Shown: positions 28,716-36,193 of the stretch, in pieces
Position numbering within the stretch: the first letter of the stretch is position 1
Layout of the letters: every line of letters starts with the position of its first letter
Assembly: GCF_025398735.1 (NCBI RefSeq)
Contig: NZ_CP104694.1
Coordinates: 3,373,001 to 3,437,000, forward strand
Reading direction: 5' to 3'
Length of the DNA stretch: 64,000 bases
Source of the DNA: Tahibacter amnicola
Lineage (GTDB): Bacteria; Pseudomonadota; Gammaproteobacteria; Xanthomonadales; Rhodanobacteraceae
The notes under the pieces: model-generated
The model's input: the letters and a program-made list of their open reading frames with translations, nothing else
Databases searched by the model: none
Told to the model about the DNA's origin: nothing
Program-made: the position numbers and the translations under genes

Positions 28716-29606
28716 ATGGCTGCACGTTCGATCGCGTCGCTGACCGTATCCTTCGGCCTCGTGGCCATTCCGGTGAAGCTGTATACCGCCACCGAATCGC
28801 GCAGCGGCATTTCATTCAATCTCCTGCACAAGGCCCCGTGTGGTGCCCGTGTCAAGCAGCAGTACCTGTGCGCACGCGAGAACATCCCGATTTCCCGGGA
28901 CGAGATGGTCAAGGGCTACGAGTTCGCCAAGGACCAGTACGTGATGTTCACGGCCGACGAGCTGAAGGCGCTGGAGGAGGCGGGTACTCATAGCGCGGAC
29001 ATCACCGAGTTCGTGCCGATCAGCGCGGTCGACCCGGTGTATTACGACAAGGCCTACTACCTTGCGCCGGACAAGGGCGGTGCAAAACCCTATGCGCTGC
29101 TCGCCCAGGCCTTGCGCGAATCCGACCGCTGCGCGATTGGTCATTGGGCAACGCGTGGCAAGAGCTACATCGTCATGATCCGTCCGGTGGAGGACGGCCT
29201 CGTCATGCAGCAACTCCTGTATGCGACCGAAGTGCGCGCGATCAGCGATCTCGACATCCCGAGGACGGAAGTGAGGGCGCAGGAATTGAAACTGGCGCAG
29301 CAGCTGATCGACGCCCAGAGCAGCGAACGTTTTGATCCCACGCAATACAAGGACGAGGTCGCCGAGCGCGTCGCCGCCGCCGTGCAGAAGAAGGTGGAGG
29401 GCGAGCAGATCACCCTGGCCGAGGAGCCCGAGGGCGGTGCACAGATCATCGACCTGATGGAAGCCCTTCGGGCGAGCCTGGAAAAAAAGGGCGCCCGCAA
29501 GGCGGAGCCGGCCGCGAAAGAGAAGCCGGCGCGCAAACCGGCCAAGCAGGTGCCGACCGTTGACGTCGAAGCGCCTAGGCGCAAGGGCGTGAAGAAGGCC
29601 AGGTGA
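28716..29606 (+). CDS. ku: Ku protein (NHEJ)
   Basis: A 296-residue bacterial Ku, the DNA-end binder that recruits LigD. The start MAARSIASLTVSFGLVAIPV is typical and fixes the ATG at 28716, with GGGGA upstream; an ATG at 28701 is less likely. The Ku core runs from there through FAKDQYVMFTADELKALEE, then DPVYYDKAYYLAPDKGGAKP and FDPTQYKDEVAERVAAAV. The C-terminus is Lys/Arg- and Pro-rich (KPARKPAKQVPTVD), typical of the extension that binds DNA or LigD. It follows ligD and is followed by a MerR-like/TPR gene 46 bp away. Confidence 0.95.
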   Translation: MAARSIASLTVSFGLVAIPVKLYTATESRSGISFNLLHKAPCGARVKQQYLCARENIPISRDEMVKGYEFAKDQYVMFTADELKALEEAGTHSADITEFVPISAVDPVYYDKAYYLAPDKGGAKPYALLAQALRESDRCAIGHWATRGKSYIVMIRPVEDGLVMQQLLYATEVRAISDLDIPRTEVRAQELKLAQQLIDAQSSERFDPTQYKDEVAERVAAAVQKKVEGEQITLAEEPEGGAQIIDLMEALRASLEKKGARKAEPAAKEKPARKPAKQVPTVDVEAPRRKGVKKAR

Positions 29607-29652
29607 TCGCGCGCCGCTTCGTTCATCCGTTGGCGAAGAGGACACGACAGGC

Positions 29653-30522
29653 ATGGGAATGGACGTGCAGGTCATGATGAAACCGGAGCCGTCCACCCAT
29701 CCCTACGGCGTGCCCGATGTGGAACGATTGCTGCGACTGCCGCGCAGCACGTTGCGCGCATTGATCGCTGCGGGATTTGTGACGCCGGCACGCGGGCCAC
29801 GCAATGCGTACCTGTTCTCGTTTCAGGATCTGATCGTGCTGCGTACGGCGCAGGCGCTGTCCAACGCAAAAGTGCCGCAGCGCCGCATCATGCGCGCACT
29901 GAAACTGCTGCGTGCACGACTGCCTGATCATCTGCCGCTCTCGCAATTGTCGCTGCAGGCGCTGGCGGATCATGTGGTCGTGCGCGAAGGTGGCGCACGC
30001 TGGCACGCCGAATCGGGCCAGTACGTCTTTTCCTTCGAAGGCGAGGCCGCTCCGGTTGCCGTGCATACTCTTCAATCGCCTGCAATGCGGAGTGCCGACG
30101 CGGCGATCATTGCTGACACGAGCTATGCCGAAGGCATCGCCCTGGAGGAAGGCGCCACCGACGCCGCCGAGCGCGCCTATCGCCGCGCCATTGCCGCCGA
30201 TCCGACGCGCCTGGATGCACGCATCAATCTCGGCCACCTGCTGCACGCAAACGGTCGCACCGAAGAGGCGGAAGCCACTTACCGCGATGCCCTGTCAGCC
30301 TGCGGCAACGAGGCGACGCTGCTGTACAACCTCGCCGTGCTGCTGGATGACCTGGGCCGCAAACCCGAGGCCATGCGCACTTACGAGGCTGCGCTGCGCG
30401 AAGACGCGCAGCTGGCCGATGGTCACTACAATCTTGCGCTGCTGTACGAAGAACTTGGTCAGCCTACGCGCGCGTTGCGGCATATGGCGCACTATCGACG
30501 GCTGGTGCAGGGTGCTGAGTAG
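29653..30522 (+). CDS. MerR-like HTH protein with TPR repeats
   Basis: A 289-residue protein. The N-terminal part (residues about 15-90) is a MerR-like DNA-binding domain: YGVPDVERLLRLPRSTLRAL, then FVTPARGPRNAYLFSFQDLI, and IVLRTAQALSNAKVPQRRIM. The second half has about three TPR repeats (AYRRAIAADPTRLDARINLG, HLLHANGRTEEAEATYRDAL, HYNLALLYEELGQPTRALRH). Its position 46 bp after ku suggests a role in regulating or assembling the NHEJ pathway, but this is only inferred from context. No effector domain other than the TPRs is visible. Cytosolic. Confidence 0.75.
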   Translation: MGMDVQVMMKPEPSTHPYGVPDVERLLRLPRSTLRALIAAGFVTPARGPRNAYLFSFQDLIVLRTAQALSNAKVPQRRIMRALKLLRARLPDHLPLSQLSLQALADHVVVREGGARWHAESGQYVFSFEGEAAPVAVHTLQSPAMRSADAAIIADTSYAEGIALEEGATDAAERAYRRAIAADPTRLDARINLGHLLHANGRTEEAEATYRDALSACGNEATLLYNLAVLLDDLGRKPEAMRTYEAALREDAQLADGHYNLALLYEELGQPTRALRHMAHYRRLVQGAE

Positions 30523-30531
30523 AGCGCCGGT

Positions 30532-32034
30532 TCAGCGTGGCAGAAACAGATCGCGTCGCCTCAGTCCGCCCTGCCAGGAGGTGTCGCAGGAGCAGGTGTT
30601 CTTGATACCGCCGCGGAGCCGGCAGGAATTGTTCACGCCTTCCCGGTAACCGCCTTCCTGTGTAGCGCGCACACGCGTGCGGAACTGGTCGGTGCCCACG
30701 ACGCGGGCGCCCTGGTCGAGGCAACTGGCGCCATGGCAATAGCAGGCGCCGAAGACGCCGCCAATGCGGCAGTCCAGATTGGAGCGGCACCCGGTGCGCT
30801 CCGCGAAACAGCCGTAGGTCACCATGCCCTGGGTGTTCGGGTCACCGGTGGGCGCAACGGTCTGATAGACCGAGCCGTTGCCGTCCTCCTCCCGCGGACA
30901 GCCAATCGCCAGCAGGCCCTCGTAGGCGGTTTTCAGGTTGTAGGCGCGCTGCAGGTTCTCGCAGTCTTTCGAGCCCTTCGTCGTGCACAGGGGCGAATAG
31001 ATCTGCATCCACAGCTCCCAGACCGGCTTGAAGCCGAAGCGAATCGGCTGGTCGCCCTGCGAGCCGCTGGCGATAAAGGCGTCGATGCTCTCTTTCGTGA
31101 CTTCCTGCGTGATTGCCACGCGGGTCGCCTCGGTGCCGCCCATGGCAATCTGGCGCGACTCCGAATGTGTGCTCGACGCCTTCTCGCGTTGTTCGCGCGA
31201 ATAGTCGGCGCAGCTGTCGACGCTCCAGCCCTTCTTTGCGGTTTCCTTACCCTCGACCGCAGCGCACGCCTTGGCCTTCAGCACATTCAGGAGGTCGGTG
31301 GTGGTCGCGCTGGAACTCTCCCACCGCTGGAAACGACTGCCGAGCTGCTGGCGGATCATGATGTGCGAGCCAAGCCGCTCCAGATACAACTGGTACGGAT
31401 CCCATTCGCTCTGCTGGCCAGCCCGCTCCGGCGATATCGGCGGCAGAGCCTCGAACTGCTTCACGTCTTCCGGATCGACATTGGACTTTGCGAAGCAATC
31501 GCGGCCGCGTACCTTGAAGTCCACATTGCGCGTCGGTGTGGTGATGTCGAGGTGGGTGCTGGTCATGCGCTCGGTGGTCGTCGAATCGGCCCCCGTCATG
31601 GCTGATACCGACGCCCGCGCAGTCAGGCGTGCTGTCGAATAGCGGGCATCCAGCTCGAAGCTTGCGACTGTCTTGACCGTGAGCTCGCGCATGTTTTCCG
31701 CGCTCTGGAACTGGCGTGTCGCGCGTTCGGTTGGCGGGGACAGCGTCGCGCAGCTGCCCAGGCGCGTGTCCAGGAAGAAGTCGTTGCCTACGTCGGGCGG
31801 ATCGAATCCATTGACGGCCGGCAGGTAAAACGCATGCCCCAGGCCGCGGCAGATTCCGTCGGGGCAGGCGTCCGTGCGCATCGCTTCCACGGTGTCGTTT
31901 TCCACCGTCATCGCCGGCTTTCCCGCGGCAAAGCCGAGGACCACGATCAGGCAAGCAACCCACCGCACATCGCGTAGAGCAAGACGGGCGTGGCGAGAAC
32001 GATCCGGCCGGGCGGGGAGTGCGTTTCGCTTCAT
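30532..32034 (-). CDS. Secreted MACPF (perforin-like) candidate protein
   Basis: A 500-residue exported protein with an uncleaved-looking N-terminal hydrophobic segment (about 23-38, VRWVACLIVVLGFAAG). Residues 214-225, YQLYLERLGSHI, fit the spacing of the MACPF signature (Y-x6-[FY]-G-T-H-[FY]) with Leu, Ser and Ile at the three variable places; His224 is the key residue. The following IRQQLGSRFQRWESSS and the preceding long polar stretch fit pore-forming MACPF domains. The C-terminal part (about 380-500) is Cys-rich (GCFAERTGCRSNLDCRIGG, then CYCHGASCLDQ) and lacks a known name. MACPF proteins form pores in target membranes. The start has AGGAGA at 8 bases. Family membership is motif-based. 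Confidence 0.6.
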   Translation of the reverse strand: MKRNALPARPDRSRHARLALRDVRWVACLIVVLGFAAGKPAMTVENDTVEAMRTDACPDGICRGLGHAFYLPAVNGFDPPDVGNDFFLDTRLGSCATLSPPTERATRQFQSAENMRELTVKTVASFELDARYSTARLTARASVSAMTGADSTTTERMTSTHLDITTPTRNVDFKVRGRDCFAKSNVDPEDVKQFEALPPISPERAGQQSEWDPYQLYLERLGSHIMIRQQLGSRFQRWESSSATTTDLLNVLKAKACAAVEGKETAKKGWSVDSCADYSREQREKASSTHSESRQIAMGGTEATRVAITQEVTKESIDAFIASGSQGDQPIRFGFKPVWELWMQIYSPLCTTKGSKDCENLQRAYNLKTAYEGLLAIGCPREEDGNGSVYQTVAPTGDPNTQGMVTYGCFAERTGCRSNLDCRIGGVFGACYCHGASCLDQGARVVGTDQFRTRVRATQEGGYREGVNNSCRLRGGIKNTCSCDTSWQGGLRRRDLFLPR

Positions 32035-32345
32035 GTCCCAGTCTCCTGTCGAAGTGCGGGCGAATCGAGTCCCTTACCGACCGAAAGCGTACATTTTTTC
32101 CAATTCCTATCAACGGCAACTTGTTCGGCACGAAAAGGCTGTGCCCTGGCCCAGGAAACCGCGCTTGCCGGCCTATCGTGGCCTATTGGCTACGGCTCGC
32201 TGAAAGCCCAGGCACCGCGGCGGTGGGCAAATGCGACCAGATGCGGCATGGTCGACGTAGCCACATCCCGCCATACGCCGATGACATCCGGGACGCCGCT
32301 GGCTTCCACGTGTGTTGACTTGTATACGTGTTCGGCCGGCCCGTT
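32035..32345. other. Intergenic region
   Basis: About 310 bp between the minus-strand TetR gene and the MACPF-like gene; it must hold the MACPF gene's promoter. No clear ORF or repeat was recognised. Confidence 0.35.
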
Positions 32346-32975
32346 TCATGCGCCTTCTTGTGCAGGACCCCCGGCCCCTTTGCACAGCGCACGTACAGAA
32401 GCCAGGAGAACATCCGTTGCCTCCTCGGGTGTGAGCAGCCCGGCACTGACGAATGCGCCGTTGATCAGTAACGCCAGCTGCGCGGCGAGCTGCTGTGGAT
32501 GAGGCACCTTCAGCTTGCGCGCCAGGTCGTGCAGGCGCGCGCGCAGCGCCTGCATATGAGCACGGGCGACGTGGCGCGCGGGATGGTCGGGTTCGGCGAA
32601 TTCCGCAGCGACGTTGATCTGCGGGCAGCCCCGGTAATTGGGGCGGGCAAGCCGTTCACCGATCCAGTGCATGTGCGCTTCCAGTTCGCTCATCGGGGCA
32701 TCGGCATGCTGCTCGGCCACTTGGTCCCAGACGGACCAGAAGTCCGCGTCTTCTCGTTCCAGGAAAGCAACGATCAGGTCATCTTTCGTCGGGAAGTGGC
32801 GATAAAGACTGGTCTTTGCGACGCCCGCCTCCTGAATGACGAGGTCCACGCCGACGGCACGCACGCCCCGTGTGTAGAACAGGCGGGAAGCCGTTTGCAG
32901 GATGTGGTCGCGCAACGCCTGAGGTTGCGCCGCCGCGGTGGGGCGGGAGGATCGAGCGGGAGAGCGGGTGGCCAT
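32346..32975 (-). CDS. TetR/AcrR family transcriptional regulator
   Basis: A 209-residue repressor. The N-terminal HTH is clear: ILQTASRLFYTRGVRAVGVD, then LVIQEAGVAKTSLYRHFPTK. The C-terminal ligand-binding part is Ala/Leu-rich (GCPQINVAAEFAEP, LALLINGAFVSAGLL), like the C-terminus of regulators controlling oxidoreductase genes. The start at ATG 32975 is preferred, since the frame to 33077 would read through the operator region. It is divergent from the saccharopine-dehydrogenase-like gene, across a double palindromic operator at 33009-33054 that probably controls both. Confidence 0.88.
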   Translation of the reverse strand: MATRSPARSSRPTAAAQPQALRDHILQTASRLFYTRGVRAVGVDLVIQEAGVAKTSLYRHFPTKDDLIVAFLEREDADFWSVWDQVAEQHADAPMSELEAHMHWIGERLARPNYRGCPQINVAAEFAEPDHPARHVARAHMQALRARLHDLARKLKVPHPQQLAAQLALLINGAFVSAGLLTPEEATDVLLASVRALCKGAGGPAQEGA

Positions 32976-33008
32976 GGGATTGACGGCTACTGGGGTCAGG
33001 GTTGACAG

Positions 33009-33054
33009 GATACAGACCTGTCTGTACTTTGTGTGAAACAGACAGGTCTGTATC
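33009..33054. promoter_or_regulatory. Double palindromic operator for the TetR regulator
   Basis: Two 14-bp palindromes, ACAGACCTGTCTGT (33012-33025) and ACAGACAGGTCTGT (33038-33051), lie with centres 26 bp apart. The two boxes are themselves mirror images: the outer 16 bases (33009-33024 and 33039-33054) form a perfect inverted repeat. They sit between the divergent TetR and saccharopine-dehydrogenase-like genes, the usual place for autoregulating TetR operators. Binding is inferred. Confidence 0.75.
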
Positions 33055-33075
33055 GTCATCTGCGGAGAGGAATCC

Positions 33076-34080
33076 ATGACTAATCAATGCGCTACTGTCG
33101 CGGTTTACGGAGCCGGCGGCCACACCGGACGTTTCGTCGTCGCTGAACTATTACGTCGCACGATCCCGGTTATCGCGGTCGGGCGGGACCTTTCCCGGCT
33201 GCCTTCCGACGTGCCGGGCAAGGTCGCGGCCATCGACGATCCGGCGGCCCTGGACCGTGCCTTTGCCGGATGCGCCGTCGTCATCAATTGCGCAGGACCG
33301 TTTCTTGACTCCGCGGACCCCGTCGTCCGTGCCGCGCTGCGCGCCGGATGCGCGTACCTGGATATCAACGCGGAGCAGGCGAGCACGCAGGCCACGCTGG
33401 AAACGTTCGACCAGCCGGCGCGCGAAGCGGGACTGGCCGTGATCCCTGCGGCCGGCTTCTACGGTGGGCTGGCAGACCTGCTCGCCTCCGTGCTCGCCAA
33501 AGGTGACACCGTCGACGAGCTCACGACCGCGGTCGCCCTCGATCACTGGTGGCCCACCGAAGGAACGCGCAAGACCGGCGAGCGGAATCGCGTAGCGCGC
33601 GTGAACGTCGACGACGGAAAGCGCGTACCGATGGCCCTGCCTGCGGCCAGCATCGAGTGGTCTTTCGCCGCGCCGCATGGTGCGCAGTCGGTGGTCGAAA
33701 TGCCGTTTAGTGAGATCATCACGATCTCGCGGCACTTGCCGGTGCGTCAACTTCGCAGCTACCTGGGAGCCAATGCGCTGGGTGATGTCCGCCATGCGGG
33801 CACCCCCGCACCGACCGCTGTCGACCAACTCGGTCGTTCCGCGCAGCAATTTGCTATGGATGTCGTAGCGGTTGGCGCGAACGGAACGCGTCGGGCGAGT
33901 GCGCGCGGCCAGGACATCTACGCCGTATCCGCCCCCCTCGTCGCCGAGGCGGCCGCGCGCATTCTCGACCCATCCTTCGCTCGCTCCGGCGCACTCACGC
34001 TGGGTGAAGCCTTCGATGCGCGCGACTTCCTGGACGCCTTGATGCCAGACCATCTGACCGTTGCATTCACTCCCGTCTGA
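33076..34080 (+). CDS. Saccharopine dehydrogenase-like NAD(P)-binding protein
   Basis: A 334-residue protein with an N-terminal Rossmann motif VAVYGAGGHTGRFVVAELL and the family pattern VVINCAGPFLDSADPVVRAA, then GCAYLDINAE. The rest (PAAGFYGGLADLLASVLAKG) matches the trans-acting enoyl reductase/saccharopine dehydrogenase-like group. The substrate is unknown. It is divergent from the TetR gene and directly after the double operator (33009-33054), so it is the likely target of that repressor. The PEP-mutase-like gene follows 43 bp later on the same strand. Confidence 0.85.
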   Translation: MTNQCATVAVYGAGGHTGRFVVAELLRRTIPVIAVGRDLSRLPSDVPGKVAAIDDPAALDRAFAGCAVVINCAGPFLDSADPVVRAALRAGCAYLDINAEQASTQATLETFDQPAREAGLAVIPAAGFYGGLADLLASVLAKGDTVDELTTAVALDHWWPTEGTRKTGERNRVARVNVDDGKRVPMALPAASIEWSFAAPHGAQSVVEMPFSEIITISRHLPVRQLRSYLGANALGDVRHAGTPAPTAVDQLGRSAQQFAMDVVAVGANGTRRASARGQDIYAVSAPLVAEAAARILDPSFARSGALTLGEAFDARDFLDALMPDHLTVAFTPV

Positions 34081-34123
34081 CCCGATCTGCTCGTCCCTTC
34101 TTTTCCCCCAAGGAGCTCGCACC

Positions 34124-34900
34124 ATGCATCAGAATGATCTCGCCCGGCGTTTCGCCGCACTGCACGTCAAGGGAAACCCGCTCGCGCTCTACAACGCCTG
34201 GGACGTGGGCAGTGCCAAGGCGATAGCCCGGGCCGGGGCGCCCGCCGTTGCAACCAGCAGTTGGGCAGTCGCGGCGGCGCAGGGGTACGATGACGGAGAG
34301 TCGATGCCGCTATCCCTCGTGGAGCAACTGGCCAAGCGTATCGTCGACGCGGTCGATGTCCCGGTGACGGTGGATTTTGAAGGCGCCTATAGCGAGGACC
34401 CGCGGGTCTGTGCCGCCAACGTCGGGCGACTGCTGGACGTGGGCGTCGTCGGTATCAACTTTGAAGATCGCATCGTCTCCGGAACGGGCCTGTACAGCAT
34501 CCAGGCCCAATGCGACCGCATTGCCGCCATTCGGGCGATGGCCGATGCCCGTGGGGTAGCGCTCTTCATCAACGCGCGGACGGACCTGTTCTTCAATCCC
34601 CAGCTTGCGCCGACAGACGGTATGCCGGAGGCCCGCGCGCGCGCCGAAGCGTATGCCAAGGCGGGTGCCTCCGGACTCTTCGTCCCCGGACTCGTCGACC
34701 TGCAGGCCATCGCCGCGCTGTGCGCCGACGTTGCCTTGCCGGTGAATGTGATGCTGGGCGCGGGATTGCCTGATCTGCACACGTTGGCCGAGGCTGGCGT
34801 CGCACGGGTCAGCCAGGGGCCGCACGCCTATCTGGCAGCGATGGAAGCCGTACGCGTTGCCGCGCAGGATTTCCAGGCGCAGTCCGCCCCGGTGGCGTAG
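34124..34900 (+). CDS. Isocitrate lyase / phosphoenolpyruvate mutase family protein
   Basis: A 258-residue TIM-barrel enzyme of the PEP mutase/isocitrate lyase superfamily. The family pattern is clear: NPLALYNAWDVGSAKAIARA, AVATSSWAVAAAQGY, VTVDFEGAYS, GVVGINFEDRI, and ARAEAYAKAGASGLFVPGL. The superfamily breaks C-C or C-P bonds of oxalacetate- or methylisocitrate-like molecules using a Mg ion; which one is unknown, and the KKCGH motif of isocitrate lyase is absent. The ATG at 34124 has AAGGAG upstream. It is co-transcribed with the preceding oxidoreductase gene behind the TetR operator. Confidence 0.88.
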   Translation: MHQNDLARRFAALHVKGNPLALYNAWDVGSAKAIARAGAPAVATSSWAVAAAQGYDDGESMPLSLVEQLAKRIVDAVDVPVTVDFEGAYSEDPRVCAANVGRLLDVGVVGINFEDRIVSGTGLYSIQAQCDRIAAIRAMADARGVALFINARTDLFFNPQLAPTDGMPEARARAEAYAKAGASGLFVPGLVDLQAIAALCADVALPVNVMLGAGLPDLHTLAEAGVARVSQGPHAYLAAMEAVRVAAQDFQAQSAPVA

Positions 34901-34913
34901 GAAGGCAATAGTA

Positions 34914-34940
34914 CTGAAGCCCCGCGCGACGGGGCTTCAG
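34914..34940. terminator. Bidirectional stem-loop between convergent genes
   Basis: A perfect 11-bp stem (CTGAAGCCCCG and complement) with a 5-base loop, between the gene ends at 34900 and 34945. It probably serves both directions. Confidence 0.7.
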
Positions 34941-34944
34941 GCGC

Positions 34945-35337
34945 TCAAGCCGCCTGCGCGGGGTTTCGCCAGGAGCGCCACAGGCCGTGCAGGGTGAGGA
35001 TCAGCGAAATGCCGCCGGTGACGCCGAGCCCGTACAAGATCCAGATAAAGAAATAGCCGCCGTCGGATTGGGCGATTTTTCCACCGACGCCAGCGCCCGA
35101 CAGATGCAGGGCGGGGACCACGGCGGCGAACAGCGAACCCAGCAAGAGAAGGGTGTAGCCCAATCGTGTGCCAACCAGCACCAGTGCCGCATACAGCCAG
35201 ACGGCGAGGATCAGCATGCCACGCAGGTTGCCGAGCCCTCCCGGTTCGAAGCCACGCAGGATGTCGTCCGTCAGGTGCAGTGACATGAGCACCACGGCAA
35301 TGGCGGAGCAAATCGACAGCAGGTGATCGGATTTCAT
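34945..35337 (-). CDS. Small integral membrane protein
   Basis: A 130-residue protein with four predicted transmembrane segments (ICSAIAVVLMSLHL; LRGMLILAVWLYAALVLVG; GYTLLLLGSLFAAVVPALHL; FIWILYGLGVTGGISLILTL). It starts at ATG 35337, 2 bp after the upstream gene's stop, so the two form a tight operon. No family is recognised beyond being a polytopic membrane protein. It would be regulated together with its partner by the double inverted repeat at 35858-35896. Confidence 0.75.
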   Translation of the reverse strand: MKSDHLLSICSAIAVVLMSLHLTDDILRGFEPGGLGNLRGMLILAVWLYAALVLVGTRLGYTLLLLGSLFAAVVPALHLSGAGVGGKIAQSDGGYFFIWILYGLGVTGGISLILTLHGLWRSWRNPAQAA

Positions 35338-35339
35338 GG

Positions 35340-35804
35340 TCACGCCTCCCGGGGAGCGCGCGCTGATGCCGGCCGTGCCCCCATGACATACGTGCGCCAG
35401 GCGTAACCCCAGGGAATGAAGAGCGCCAGCAGGGGCAGGGCGAGGAAGGATTCCGCAATCGGCTGCGCCGGCGAACCCTCCAGTGATCCGGCCAGCCACA
35501 GCGGTGCCGCCACGAAACCGAGCCAGATAGCCTTGTAGCCGAGGGCGAAAAACAGGATCGGCAACCAGCGCAGCGGCTGGAACAGTCCGAACACGGCCAG
35601 GCAGGGATAAGTGGCCCACACGGCCCACGCGATGGCGGACAACGGCGCCTTCCATTCGCCCTGGTGGGTCAGCAGCACGCTCCAGGCCGTGGGCGCGACG
35701 AATACCAGCATCAGCAGGTAGAACAGGCGCAGCCCCCAGATCTGGATGGGGCGGACGCCGTCGTGTCGCTGCGGATCGGAACGGAAGGGGCGGGCGAAGT
35801 CCAT
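35340..35804 (-). CDS. Membrane protein, first gene of two-gene operon
   Basis: A 154-residue protein with three or four transmembrane segments (LRLFYLLMLVFVAPTAWSVL; AIAWAVWATYPCLAVFGLF; WLPILFFALGYKAIWLGF; FLALPLLALFIPWGYAW). The start at ATG 35804 has GAGGTG 6 bases upstream; a GTG at 35810 is the alternative. It is followed by a second small membrane-protein gene. No family is recognised. Upstream is a pair of operator-like repeats (35858-35896). Confidence 0.75.
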   Translation of the reverse strand: MDFARPFRSDPQRHDGVRPIQIWGLRLFYLLMLVFVAPTAWSVLLTHQGEWKAPLSAIAWAVWATYPCLAVFGLFQPLRWLPILFFALGYKAIWLGFVAAPLWLAGSLEGSPAQPIAESFLALPLLALFIPWGYAWRTYVMGARPASARAPREA

Positions 35805-35857
35805 GGTCACACCTCGTCAAGGTAAGGACGGTTGGGGACGACGAAACGGACGGTTCT

Positions 35858-35896
35858 ATATCGTGATTCGATATTAGGTATATCGATAAACGATAC
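35858..35896 (-). promoter_or_regulatory. Tandem operator-like inverted repeats upstream of membrane protein pair
   Basis: Two copies of a TATCG-N5-CGATA inverted repeat: ATATCG-N5-CGATAT at 35858-35874, and ATATCG-N5-CGATAC at 35880-35896. Their centres are 22 bp apart, about two helical turns. They lie about 55-90 bp upstream of the membrane-protein start in an AT-rich island. The shape recalls PadR- or similar regulators, but no such regulator gene is adjacent, so the binding protein is unknown. Confidence 0.55.
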
Positions 35897-36193
35897 GCAA
35901 CCCTGCCGGACGTCATCCGTCGGGTGCATCGGCGTCCGGCCTCCCGTGCGGGCGCGGCACACCCGGGCGCACCGCACGGCGGGCCAGAGTTCCGGATTCG
36001 CGCTGACGTGCACCACTGGTTCGGTACAGCCGCGGTGCGCGCTTCTTTGCCAAGTCGATGTACCGGTCCAAACGGGTGCTACGAATTGCGTGGCAGGGGT
36101 GCGAATGGATCGCCCATGCGCGCTGTGGCACGACCTCCACAGCCACCGCGTCACGAGCTATGCTCGGTGATCGGGTCCAAAGTGGGAGGAGTC

